This document shows positions 18,862 to 26,542 of a DNA stretch of 38,028 nt, one piece after another (within the stretch, counting starts at the first letter, position 1; each line of letters starts with the position of its first letter). Under the pieces are notes generated by a model that ran no database searches, was not told the origin of the DNA, and saw nothing but the letters and a program-made list of their open reading frames with translations. The position numbers and the translations under genes were made by a program. The DNA comes from Candidatus Gastranaerophilales bacterium. Lineage in GTDB: Bacteria > Cyanobacteriota > Vampirovibrionia > Gastranaerophilales > Gastranaerophilaceae. The stretch is from assembly GCA_944325115.1 (NCBI GenBank), contig CALUYX010000005.1, forward strand, positions 1-38,028, written 5' to 3'.

Positions 18862-19914
18862 ATGGAATTTTGCGAAAAAATAGAGCAGCTAAAAGAGCGA
18901 GCAATTAATATAAGGGAAAGTTTATCCACCGAAGAGGCTACAAAAAATGCGCTCGTTATGCCCTTTTTGAATATGCTTGGATATGATGTATTTAATCCAT
19001 TGGAAGTAGTTCCTGAGTATGTTGCTGACTCCAGATTTAAAAAGGACGAAAAAGTAGATTACGCAATTATCAAAGATGGTAAACCAATAATCTTAATCGA
19101 ATGCAAGAAAATTGATAATGATAAGTTGGATGTTAAAAAACACGCGGGTCAACTTTTTAAATACTTTACCGCAAGCAAGGCAAAATTTATAATACTTACA
19201 AACGGTATAGTTTATAAGTTTTTTTCCGATATTGATGAAACTAATGTTTTAGATAAAGAGCCATTTTTTGTATTCAACATAACAGATTTTAAGCAAGCTC
19301 AATTGGAGACACTATTTGAGTTTTGCAAGGATAAATTCGATGTTGACAAGGCATATTCCAACGCAGGAGACTTAAAATACATTAAACAATTTGAATTGGT
19401 TATAGAAAGTGAATATAGGAGTCCGTCAGATGATTTTGTCAGATATCTTCTGGATAAGTCTGGAATTTATGATGGCGTAAAAACAGCTAAGGTTATTGAC
19501 AAGCACAAAAAAACAACGGTTGAGGCTTTTAACTTGTTTATGTCTAAAGTAATGAAAACATCCTTGGATTTTAGTTTAAATAAGCAAGTTGAAGACAAAG
19601 AGAAGAGTCAGGTTGTGACAACTGTTGAAGAGCTCGAAGGGTATGCAATTGTAAAAAGTATTTTGAATGGCGATATAGATGTTGAAAGAGTTGTGTACCG
19701 CGACAATGCAAGTTACTTTAATGTTATATTGGATGACAATATTAGAAAAACTATATGTAGATTATATTTTAATCGATCAAAAAAATATATAGCGTTTGTA
19801 AATGAAAACGGCGAAAATAAGATTCAAATAAATTCACTAAATGAAATTTTTAAGTATTCTAACCTAATAAAAGAAAAAGTCTTGGAGATTGACAAAGAAT
19901 ATTCAAAAAAATAG
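18862..19914 (+). CDS. Solitary type I restriction HsdR-N-like PD-(D/E)xK nuclease
   Basis: This 350-aa protein resembles the N-terminal nuclease domain of type I restriction R subunits. It has an opening helix (TEEATKNALVMPFLNMLGYDVF). The catalytic PD-(D/E)xK core then follows: D in KVDYAIIKDGKP, then the IECKK strand (E-x-K) and GQLFKYFTASKAKFIILTNG. The helicase/translocase domain of HsdR is absent. After about residue 160 comes a separate C-terminal domain of unknown type. ATG at 18862 is preferred, with AAAGGA 8 nt upstream. No hsdM or hsdS genes are nearby. It may be a stand-alone DNA-processing or defence nuclease, which is inference. A stem-loop with a T-rich tail follows. Confidence 0.75.
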   Translation: MEFCEKIEQLKERAINIRESLSTEEATKNALVMPFLNMLGYDVFNPLEVVPEYVADSRFKKDEKVDYAIIKDGKPIILIECKKIDNDKLDVKKHAGQLFKYFTASKAKFIILTNGIVYKFFSDIDETNVLDKEPFFVFNITDFKQAQLETLFEFCKDKFDVDKAYSNAGDLKYIKQFELVIESEYRSPSDDFVRYLLDKSGIYDGVKTAKVIDKHKKTTVEAFNLFMSKVMKTSLDFSLNKQVEDKEKSQVVTTVEELEGYAIVKSILNGDIDVERVVYRDNASYFNVILDDNIRKTICRLYFNRSKKYIAFVNENGENKIQINSLNEIFKYSNLIKEKVLEIDKEYSKK

Positions 19915-19922
19915 TGTTGGAG

Positions 19923-19948
19923 TTACCTGAGTAATTCGGGTAATTTAT
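19923..19948 (+). terminator. Terminator-like hairpin after the HsdR-N-like gene
   Basis: TTACCTGA pairs with TCGGGTAA (one G-U) around GTAAT and is followed by TTTATTTATTTG. Confidence 0.55.
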
Positions 19949-19999
19949 TTATTTGTTGAAATATTTTATAATACTGTTATTCGCTTATTTAATTTTTTG

Positions 20000-20019
20000 A
20001 CCTTTCAATAAAGAAAGGT
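20000..20019 (+). promoter_or_regulatory. Hairpin that sequesters the ribosome binding site
   Basis: ACCTTTC (20000-20006) pairs perfectly with GAAAGGT (20013-20019). The second arm contains the AAAGG Shine-Dalgarno for the ATG at 20027, so initiation may be gated by melting or by a protein. Confidence 0.5.
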
Positions 20020-20026
20020 TATTAAT

Positions 20027-20731
20027 ATGTCAAAAACAGGAAAATCAGACTACATTTACTATAACCCCTCCTCGTCAATAAATATTAACGGACAAAATAA
20101 GGCGGGTGTGAATTTTAGCACAAACGGCACATCAGGTTACTACAACATGGATGACGATGAAAAGAAAGCCTATGACTACGCAGGAGAGCAATTTGCGCTG
20201 AATTTACCAAATCTTAATGTATTTTCTGCAGATACTCAACGTGACTTGAATAATCAAGTCCAATCCTACATAAACAAAGGTATTGAAGATATTAACGATA
20301 TCTACACTCCAATGTTGCAAGATTTGCAAAATGACATTGCTTCTCGTTTTGGCAATCTTGATAATTCTATATTCATGGATAATTTATCTGAGCTTGAGGA
20401 CAAACGCGCAGACGCTGTTTCAGATTTTGCTCAGGATGTCCAAACCTATAGACAAGACTTAGTTAATAACGAGCTTGCAAACCGTTATCAATATCTTGAT
20501 TATCTAAACAATTACAGACAGCAAGTACTGTCAAATATTTTAAATACATTAGGTATGAGTCAGGGTTTATCTAATTCTGCAAATTCTTATTATTCTTCAC
20601 TTAATAATATAGTGAATGCAAGCAATGGCAATGATTACGGATTTAATAATATTCTAAATTCCGCCTTCAATGCTGCTTCTGACATAACCTCGTTAGTAGG
20701 GGATATAAAAAGTTTAAAAAACTTCCTGTAA
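20027..20731 (+). CDS. Phage-like structural protein of unknown function
   Basis: This 234-aa protein has no signal peptide or transmembrane helix. The first 45 residues are Asn/Ser/Tyr-rich (YYNPSSSININGQ). A long helical region follows with repeated Asn, Gln, Tyr and Asp (NDIASRFGNLDNSIFMDNL, LANRYQYLDYLNNYRQQVL), and then a small-residue tail (NILNSAFNAASDITSLVGDI). This composition recalls virion proteins such as podovirus tail or internal components and not a cellular enzyme. No other phage genes are visible, so it may be a domesticated remnant or moron. Its Shine-Dalgarno lies in a hairpin and a strong terminator follows, so it is a one-gene unit. Confidence 0.5.
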   Translation: MSKTGKSDYIYYNPSSSININGQNKAGVNFSTNGTSGYYNMDDDEKKAYDYAGEQFALNLPNLNVFSADTQRDLNNQVQSYINKGIEDINDIYTPMLQDLQNDIASRFGNLDNSIFMDNLSELEDKRADAVSDFAQDVQTYRQDLVNNELANRYQYLDYLNNYRQQVLSNILNTLGMSQGLSNSANSYYSSLNNIVNASNGNDYGFNNILNSAFNAASDITSLVGDIKSLKNFL

Positions 20732-20740
20732 AGTTTTTTG

Positions 20741-20771
20741 GCGGAAATATTAAAATATTTCCGCTTTTTTA
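20741..20771 (+). terminator. Terminator after the phage-like gene
   Basis: GCGGAAATATT pairs with AATATTTCCGC around a 2-3 nt loop and is followed by a T run. Confidence 0.85.
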
Positions 20772-20820
20772 TTTGTGTTGTATTATATTATATGAATAGC
20801 AGAAGTTAATGGAGGCAGAT

Positions 20821-21681
20821 GTGGGATATAAAATTCTATACAAAAAAGAACTTTGTCAAAATCAATATGAAATAAGGATTAAAGCTCCTTTTATTACAAA
20901 AAATGCCCAAGCGGGACAGTTTATAATCTTAAGGGTAGATAAAAATTCTGAAAGAATTCCTCTGACAATTGCTGATTACAACAGAGAAACAGAGGAGTTG
21001 ACAATTGTATATATGGCTGTAGGTTACACTACAAAGAAACTTGCAAAACTTGAAGTAGGCGATGAGATTGAAGACATCGTAGGACCTTTGGGAGTTCCTA
21101 CTCATATAGAAAAATACGGTACGGTTGTTTGTCTTGCAGGCGGGTATGGTGCTGCACCATGTTACCTTATTGCAAAAGCGTTTAAAGACGCAGGTAATAA
21201 GGTGTATATGATTATGGGTGCAAGAAATAAAGACCTTATTTTCTGGCAAGATAAAATGAAAGATGCTTGCAGCGAACTATTTATCACAACTGATGACGGT
21301 TCGCTTGGTACAAAAGGCTTTGTAACGAGTGTTATGCAAGACATCATGAACAAAGAAACCGTAAATTATGCTATTGCAGTAGGTCCAATGCCTATGATGA
21401 AAGCAGTTGCAGATTTAACTCGTGATAAGGGCATTAAAACAGAAGCTTCCATGAATCCTATCATGGTTGACGGTACAGGCATGTGTGGTGCTTGCCGTGT
21501 TACAGTCGGCGGCGAAGTTAAATTTGCTTGTGTGGATGGACCTGATTTTGATGCTCATAAAATCGACTTTGATGAAGTTATCAACCGTACAAGAATATAT
21601 AAAGAGCAAGAAAAACGTTGCGATGAAACAAATTGCAATATGATGAAACAAGCAGCGGAATTAGAAAAAAGCTTAAAATAG
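20821..21681 (+). CDS. Sulfide/dihydroorotate dehydrogenase-like FAD/NAD-binding subunit (NfnA/PyrK-like)
   Basis: The 286-aa protein is a ferredoxin-NADP-reductase-type electron transfer subunit. The FAD domain contains GQFIILRVDKNSERIPLTIAD. An NAD-binding domain follows with CLAGGYGAAPCYLIAKAF. A C-terminal cluster motif MCGACRVTVGGEVKFAC (C-x2-C...C) binds a 2Fe-2S centre. This matches the small subunit of NfnAB (SfnA), which bifurcates between NADPH, NADH and ferredoxin, and is close to PyrK. The large NfnB (glutamate-synthase-like) partner is not in the window. GTG 20821 is chosen over ATG 20809 because GGAGG (20811-20815) lies 5 nt before it and relatives start at about YKIL. First gene of a likely five-gene operon. 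Confidence 0.82.
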   Translation: MGYKILYKKELCQNQYEIRIKAPFITKNAQAGQFIILRVDKNSERIPLTIADYNRETEELTIVYMAVGYTTKKLAKLEVGDEIEDIVGPLGVPTHIEKYGTVVCLAGGYGAAPCYLIAKAFKDAGNKVYMIMGARNKDLIFWQDKMKDACSELFITTDDGSLGTKGFVTSVMQDIMNKETVNYAIAVGPMPMMKAVADLTRDKGIKTEASMNPIMVDGTGMCGACRVTVGGEVKFACVDGPDFDAHKIDFDEVINRTRIYKEQEKRCDETNCNMMKQAAELEKSLK

Positions 21682-21693
21682 AAAGAGGGTTTT

Positions 21694-21864
21694 ATGCCGA
21701 CAATTCCAATTTGCCCCCTGATGTCTGCGGGGAATGAGTCCACTATTGTGTGTTCGCAAGAAAGATGCGCTTGGTATATGAATGGTACAAAGACTTGTGC
21801 TGTCTATATAATGGCACATAAGGCAATTATGGAAATAAAAGCAAAACAGGCAAACAAACAGTAA
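21694..21864 (+). CDS. 56-aa four-cysteine microprotein
   Basis: This small ORF lies between the flavoprotein and the LeuC gene, 12 nt after one and 13 nt before the other. It has a good GAGGG 5-7 nt upstream of the ATG. The cysteines are C7, C20, C25 and C35, in [14 protein letters not shown] and KTCAV. The pattern C-x12-C-x4-C-x9-C could bind an Fe-S cluster or zinc. Similar short CPLMS...CAW-type proteins exist in anaerobes and phages without an assigned function, as I recall. Position inside an Fe-S-enzyme operon suggests a cluster or electron-transfer role, by inference. Confidence 0.7.
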   Translation: MPTIPICPLMSAGNESTIVCSQERCAWYMNGTKTCAVYIMAHKAIMEIKAKQANKQ

Positions 21865-21877
21865 TTTGGAGTTAAAC

Positions 21878-23146
21878 ATGTCACACCCGATGACCATAAC
21901 GGAAAAAATCTTTGCAGCACACTGCGGTAAAGATTATGTCCAGGCAGGAGAATTAATCAGTGCAAAAGTTGATATTACTCTTGCAAATGACATAACAGGT
22001 CCTATAGCAATTCAAGAATTTAGAAAAATTGGTGTCAAAAATGTTTTTGACCCGTCACGAGTTGTTCTTGTGCCCGACCACTTTGTGCCAAATAAGGACA
22101 TAAAATCTGCTCAACAAGCAAAAATTGTCCGAGATTTTTCCCGTGAGCAAAAACTTACAAACTACTTTGAAGTAGGTAGAATGGGTATTGAACATGCTCT
22201 TTTGCCTGATAAAGGTATTGTAACGGCAGGTGATTTGGTTATAGGGGCTGATTCTCATACCTGTACTTACGGTGCACTTGGTGCATTCTCAACGGGTGTC
22301 GGCTCAACTGATTTGGGTTGCACCATGGCTTCGGGCGAAACTTGGTTTAAAGTTCCACAGGCTATAAAGGTCGAATTTTATGGCAAGTTAAATGAGTGGG
22401 TTAGTGCAAAAGACCTTATATTACACCTGATTGGCGATATAGGAGTTGACGGCGCGCTTTATAAAACTCTTGAAATCGGTGGTGAAACAATTGAGAATAT
22501 GCCAATGGACGGCAGATTCACTATTTGTAATATGGCAATTGAAGCGGGTGCAAAAAACGGCATTATAGTTCCTGATGAAATTACAAAAGAATTTCTTAAG
22601 GGAAGAAGCCTGAGAGAGCCCGTATTTTACAAGAGTGATGAAGGCGCAAGCTATGAGCGCATTTTAAGATATAATGTATCTAAAATTGAGCCTACCGTTG
22701 CAAAACCCCATTTGCCTGAAAACACTTGTCCTGTTTCTCAAATAGGTGATATAAAAATCGACCAAGCGGTAATAGGCAGTTGTACAAACGGACGCCTGTC
22801 AGACCTTGAGGTTGCAGCTAAAATCCTTAAAGGCAAAAAAGTTCACCCTGATGTGCGCTTAATTGTATTCCCGGGTACTCAGGAAATTTATCTTGAAGCC
22901 CTTAAAAAAGGCTATATTGAGGCGATAATTGAAGCAGGTGGCGCTGTTTCTACTCCTACTTGCGGTCCATGTTTAGGTGGTCATTGCGGTATACTTGCAA
23001 AAGGAGAAAGGGCAATTTCCACTACAAATCGTAACTTTGTAGGCAGAATGGGGCATCCTGAAAGCGAAGTTTACCTTGCTTCTCCTGCTGTTGCTGCTGC
23101 AAGCGCCGTAACAGGTAAAATCTCATCACCCTTGGAGCTAAATTAA
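21878..23146 (+). CDS. LeuC-type 3-isopropylmalate/homoaconitate dehydratase large subunit (paralogue 1)
   Basis: The 422-aa aconitase-superfamily large subunit carries a 4Fe-4S cluster that isomerises 2- and 3-isopropylmalate or a related hydroxyacid. Fe-S ligands are in GSCTNGR and in [11 protein letters not shown] (two Cys). [18 protein letters not shown] and [15 protein letters not shown] are family blocks. Length matches the short two-subunit LeuC/HacA class, which needs a separate LeuD small subunit not seen here. ATG 21878 is chosen because GGAG (21868-21871) lies 6 nt upstream; the TTG upstream is the Shine-Dalgarno itself. It is in the operon with the NfnA-like gene, and the next gene starts at the base after its stop codon. 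A second paralogue is at 28440. Confidence 0.85.
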   Translation: MSHPMTITEKIFAAHCGKDYVQAGELISAKVDITLANDITGPIAIQEFRKIGVKNVFDPSRVVLVPDHFVPNKDIKSAQQAKIVRDFSREQKLTNYFEVGRMGIEHALLPDKGIVTAGDLVIGADSHTCTYGALGAFSTGVGSTDLGCTMASGETWFKVPQAIKVEFYGKLNEWVSAKDLILHLIGDIGVDGALYKTLEIGGETIENMPMDGRFTICNMAIEAGAKNGIIVPDEITKEFLKGRSLREPVFYKSDEGASYERILRYNVSKIEPTVAKPHLPENTCPVSQIGDIKIDQAVIGSCTNGRLSDLEVAAKILKGKKVHPDVRLIVFPGTQEIYLEALKKGYIEAIIEAGGAVSTPTCGPCLGGHCGILAKGERAISTTNRNFVGRMGHPESEVYLASPAVAAASAVTGKISSPLELN

Positions 23147-23971
23147 ATGAAAAAAAACATCCTTGCTCTGCAGATACCTTCTATTATTGGCAAGCCGGAG
23201 GAAAATTTTTTAAATCTTGAAAAATACCTCGATGAAATTTTGTCAGACAAAAATATCAAGCCTGATTTTTTGTTTTTACCTGAAGTGTGGAGTGTGGGCT
23301 GGTGTTGCGAGGTTTTTAAAGATAGTGCCGATTGCGGTGCGACTTTAGAATTTTTATCAGCTCTTGCAAAAAAACACAATCTAAATATTTTTGGCGGTTC
23401 ATATATTAGAAAAGATGGCGACAAACTCAAAAACTCCATGCCTGTTATCCTAAAAGACGGCAGCGTGCTTGGATTTTATGACAAAATTCATCTCTACACC
23501 CCTGATGGCGAAGGGGTTATAGATGATGGAAAGACTCCTTGTATATTTGAAATAGAAGGTCTTAGAGTTGGTGTTTCAATATGCTATGATATAAGATTCC
23601 CCGAGCTTTTTAGGAGCTATATAAATATTAAAAACCCTCCGCAACTCCTTGTTAATCTTTCTGCTTGGCCTCTAACAAGAAAAAACCAATACTCTCAAAT
23701 GGCTGCTTCTCGTGCTATAGAAAATCAGTCTTATTTTTTGGCACTATCACAGTGTGGTGAGATTAAAAACGGTGTATTCAACTCAGGTTGCTCTTGTGTT
23801 TATGACCCTATGGGAAATTTAATCAAGATTCTTGATGAAAATAAAGACTTTATTTATTTTGAACTGGATACAGATAATGTTGATAAAGTCAGAAAAGATT
23901 ATCCCAATATTAAAAACAGAAAAGTTTGTGACTTTGGTTTTAGCGTTTTAGAAATTGCTGCGGAGAATTAA
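23147..23971 (+). CDS. Carbon-nitrogen hydrolase (omega-amidase/Nit2-like)
   Basis: This 274-aa protein is of the nitrilase superfamily. The triad is visible as E in FLPEVWSVGW, K in YDKIHLYTPDGE and C in SICYDIRFPELFR. The ICYDIRFPE block and the following NLSAWP fit the omega-amidase/YafV branch, which hydrolyses alpha-ketoglutaramate and similar amides. Its start codon follows the leuC stop directly, so the two are tightly coupled. Whether the substrate is related to the upstream dehydratase is unknown. Confidence 0.82.
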   Translation: MKKNILALQIPSIIGKPEENFLNLEKYLDEILSDKNIKPDFLFLPEVWSVGWCCEVFKDSADCGATLEFLSALAKKHNLNIFGGSYIRKDGDKLKNSMPVILKDGSVLGFYDKIHLYTPDGEGVIDDGKTPCIFEIEGLRVGVSICYDIRFPELFRSYINIKNPPQLLVNLSAWPLTRKNQYSQMAASRAIENQSYFLALSQCGEIKNGVFNSGCSCVYDPMGNLIKILDENKDFIYFELDTDNVDKVRKDYPNIKNRKVCDFGFSVLEIAAEN

Positions 23972-23973
23972 CA

Positions 23974-24468
23974 ATGCTAAAGAAAATAATTTGCTTATTG
24001 TTTATATTTGTTGCCTTTCCTGTTGTTGCTTCTGCGGCTCCATTTGTAACAAGTTTTTCAAAAGTTATCGCACAGCAGGACTTAAACTCGACTTCATCAA
24101 TTGCAATTATGGTTAAAGATGCAAGCACATCTAAGGTTTTGTACTCTAAAAACGAAAATAAGCTTCTAAATACAGCTTCTACATTGAAGCTTTTTACTTT
24201 TGCATCTGCAATTGATACACTTGGCGAGAACTACAAGTTTGAAACCGCGTTTTATGTATATGGGAATAATTTGTACTTAAAATTGGGCGCTGACCCGCTG
24301 TTAAGCAGAAAAGATTTGTACGAACTTGTTTCTGACCTTAAAAAAAGTGTTAATTTTAAAACAATTAAATACATCTACATTGATGACACAATAATAAGCA
24401 AAGTTCCTTATCCTGACGGTTGGTGTGTAGAGGATTTTTGGCCAACTTTACCGCCGATTAGCCCCTAG
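23974..24468 (+). CDS. N-terminal fragment of PBP4-like DacB (164 aa)
   Basis: This is the part before the TAG. It has a signal peptide (residues about 1-21, ending ASA) and the serine motif S-T-L-K (69-72), then LGADPLL and a KLTP-like DDTIIS region. The fragment lacks SxN and KTG and so should be inactive on its own. It starts 2 nt after the nitrilase stop codon. Confidence 0.6.
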   Translation: MLKKIICLLFIFVAFPVVASAAPFVTSFSKVIAQQDLNSTSSIAIMVKDASTSKVLYSKNENKLLNTASTLKLFTFASAIDTLGENYKFETAFYVYGNNLYLKLGADPLLSRKDLYELVSDLKKSVNFKTIKYIYIDDTIISKVPYPDGWCVEDFWPTLPPISP

Positions 24469-24486
24469 ATTATAGATAGAAACACG

Positions 24487-25356
24487 GTGAATTTGCGTCT
24501 TGTTATTTCTAGAGAAAGAGATTCAATAAATATTGTACAGCAAGACAGATACAGATTTTCTTTTATAAATCAGCTTCAAATTGTTGAAGATGATACGAAC
24601 ATAAAAATTGTTAAAGATTATTCAAATATCCAAAATGTAATGGCCCTACTGGGAACAATCAGCGATGATACGGATTTAAGCATTCCCGTAAATGACCCTA
24701 AGTATCTTTTTATTTCACGTCTTGAAGATGCTTTTGGTAAGTATTCCGTTCCATATGGCGATAAATTTTATTTTAAGACAGTGCCCTTGGGAGCAAAAAA
24801 AATTGCCTCTGTTTCGCACAGTATCGAAGAGGTTTCTGTTCCCATATTAAAATATTCGGATAACTTTAGTTCGGAAGTTTTATTTAGAGTTGCGGCAAAT
24901 ACTTATGCAAAGAAGAATAATATTAAGCCGCTTGCAAGCGGAATGAGTCTTGGTACAACAAAAAACGGCATATTAATGTTCAAAAGTTTTTATTCAAAAG
25001 CAGGACTTGATATGCAAAGTATCAAAATTGTTGATGGCAGCGGTGTTTCAAGATATAACGCAGCAAGCCCAAAGTGGTTGTGTGATGCACTTATTTATTT
25101 GAATAAAAAAACTGATATAAAAAAATATATGGAAACTGGCGACGAGGGTACTCTCAAAAAAAGGCTGAGGTATCTGAAAGATAATATTTATGCAAAAACA
25201 GGCACTCATAACGGCTTGAGCGCTCTTAGCGGACTTATGAAGACAAGAAAAGGCAAGGATGTTGTTTTCTCAATTGTCGTTCAGAGTTTTTCTATGCCGC
25301 AAGGTTCTCTAAAAGCCTTTGAAGATGACTTGGTAGATTGTATATTTAATCTTTAA
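24487..25356 (+). CDS. C-terminal fragment of PBP4-like DacB (289 aa)
   Basis: This is the part after the TAG, shown from the GTG at 24487 six codons downstream. It carries SDN (124-126) and KTG (237-239), the second and third catalytic motifs, but no signal peptide and no Ser-x-x-Lys. There is no clear Shine-Dalgarno before the GTG, so independent translation is doubtful. Confidence 0.5.
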   Translation: MNLRLVISRERDSINIVQQDRYRFSFINQLQIVEDDTNIKIVKDYSNIQNVMALLGTISDDTDLSIPVNDPKYLFISRLEDAFGKYSVPYGDKFYFKTVPLGAKKIASVSHSIEEVSVPILKYSDNFSSEVLFRVAANTYAKKNNIKPLASGMSLGTTKNGILMFKSFYSKAGLDMQSIKIVDGSGVSRYNAASPKWLCDALIYLNKKTDIKKYMETGDEGTLKKRLRYLKDNIYAKTGTHNGLSALSGLMKTRKGKDVVFSIVVQSFSMPQGSLKAFEDDLVDCIFNL

Positions 25357-26539
25357 CTTCCATAGTTTTTAGAGTAACTGATTTTATTACTTCGTCAATG
25401 TTTTTTTCAACAAGGTTTTTGTTGTGAATTACCATTTCTTTGTTGAAAAATAATTGATTCTTTATTTCGGTGTTTTGGTCAAACTGTTTTTTGAATTTTA
25501 AAATTTCATTGTAAATATCTGAGTCAATGTATCTTTCGTATTCGCACAGATATACAAAAAGCTCACATAGTGTAAGGTTAGAATCCTTGATTTTATTTGC
25601 TTTTAATTCTTTTTTAAATTTTACAAGCGCAGATTTTATATCGCTGTAATTCTTGTAAAGCTTTTTGCGCTTTTGAGGGAGGATATTTTTAAAATAGTCT
25701 GCTGTTATCCTGTAGCCGGTATCTATCAGTTGGCTTTTTTTGTCGTCAGAAATCATAAAATCTACAACAGATGTGTTGTCTGTATCAATTTTAATGTAGT
25801 CAAATTTGTCTTTTTGTCCGTATAAATCAATTATATAGTCTGTTGCAAAGCCTGATATGGTGTTATATACGGCATTAATGTAGTCAAGAGCGGTGTCAAT
25901 TTTTCTTTCAGCCCTTGTATCTTCAAGTCTAAATTCCAAAATACGCTCTTTTTTGTTGCTGAGAGTTTTACTCAAGCGCCAAAGCGGCCAGCTTTTCATT
26001 AAATCTCCGTCAACAATCCAGTTGCTGTCTATGTCAAGCGGTTTAAAGAGTCCGGGCATACTGACGGAGGCTCTTACGGCAAGTGCAACTTCAGCATCAG
26101 GGGTTACTTCTTTTGAAAATTCATTATACTTATTGTTTGTTAAATCTGTAGAGTAAATAATAAGTTCATGCTTTAAATCCCTAAACTTTACGGGCGGCAT
26201 TTTCCCTTTTATATAGCTGTCTGAGTAGAATTTAGATTCTATTTTATCTCTCATCCACTCAAGGAAATAATCGCCTTTTGATAGTGCGATTTGATTGCCA
26301 AAGTTGAAATTTATATCCTTAAAATATTCTATGTTAATGCCGCAAAAAAAGTCCCTAATTTGCTCTATACTGTATTCCATAGCGCATAATGTTGCAAATA
26401 CGGAGCCGATTGAGGAGCCTCCAAACCCGCTAAAGCTTATGTTGTTTTCTAATAATGCTTGATATGCCCCAACATAGCTTACTCCTCTTATTCCTCCGCC
26501 ACCAAAAATTACAAAATAATCAAGGGTTTTGCTGTTCAT
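25346..26539 (-). CDS. Patatin-like phospholipase
   Basis: This 397-aa protein has the patatin acyl-hydrolase domain in its N-terminal half: the oxyanion loop GGGGIRGVSY (residues 13-22), the nucleophile elbow G41-S-S43-I-G45, and the catalytic Asp in VDGDLMKSW (D177). The C-terminal half is Lys- and Asp-rich and helical with no further recognisable domain. There is no signal peptide, so it is cytosolic or exported by another route. It is the third gene of a motA-motB-patatin unit, with only 3 nt between the motB stop and its ATG and CTGGAG about 8 nt before its start. Such phospholipases act in lipid turnover or as effectors. Confidence 0.9.
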   Translation of the reverse strand: MNSKTLDYFVIFGGGGIRGVSYVGAYQALLENNISFSGFGGSSIGSVFATLCAMEYSIEQIRDFFCGINIEYFKDINFNFGNQIALSKGDYFLEWMRDKIESKFYSDSYIKGKMPPVKFRDLKHELIIYSTDLTNNKYNEFSKEVTPDAEVALAVRASVSMPGLFKPLDIDSNWIVDGDLMKSWPLWRLSKTLSNKKERILEFRLEDTRAERKIDTALDYINAVYNTISGFATDYIIDLYGQKDKFDYIKIDTDNTSVVDFMISDDKKSQLIDTGYRITADYFKNILPQKRKKLYKNYSDIKSALVKFKKELKANKIKDSNLTLCELFVYLCEYERYIDSDIYNEILKFKKQFDQNTEIKNQLFFNKEMVIHNKNLVEKNIDEVIKSVTLKTMEVKD

Positions 26540-26542
26540 ACT

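Larger units (their letters stand above)
23974..25356 (+). pseudogene. dacB: D-Ala-D-Ala carboxypeptidase/endopeptidase (PBP4 family), interrupted by in-frame TAG
   Basis: One continuous reading frame of 460 codons encodes a PBP4/DacB-like periplasmic penicillin-binding protein. Codon 165 (24466-24468) is TAG. The two sides are in the same frame (24487 minus 23974 is divisible by 3), so this is a point nonsense change and not a frameshift. The catalytic motifs are all preserved: S69-x-x-K72 before the stop, and SDN (about 295-297) and KTG (about 408-410) after it. Relatives have about 430-480 residues. The broken place would read PPISP-[stop]-IIDRNTVNLRL, a conserved strand where Tyr is likely. 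TAG is a normal stop for several other genes here, so recoding is unlikely. Either a recent pseudogene, readthrough, or a sequence error. The 3' end overlaps the opposing patatin gene by 11 bp. Confidence 0.8.

Noticed and set aside
24466-24468. TAG recoded as an amino acid
   Set aside because: TAG terminates many intact genes in the window (prepilin, tgt, hlyD, marR, dnaK, NfnA-like), so general recoding is not supported.
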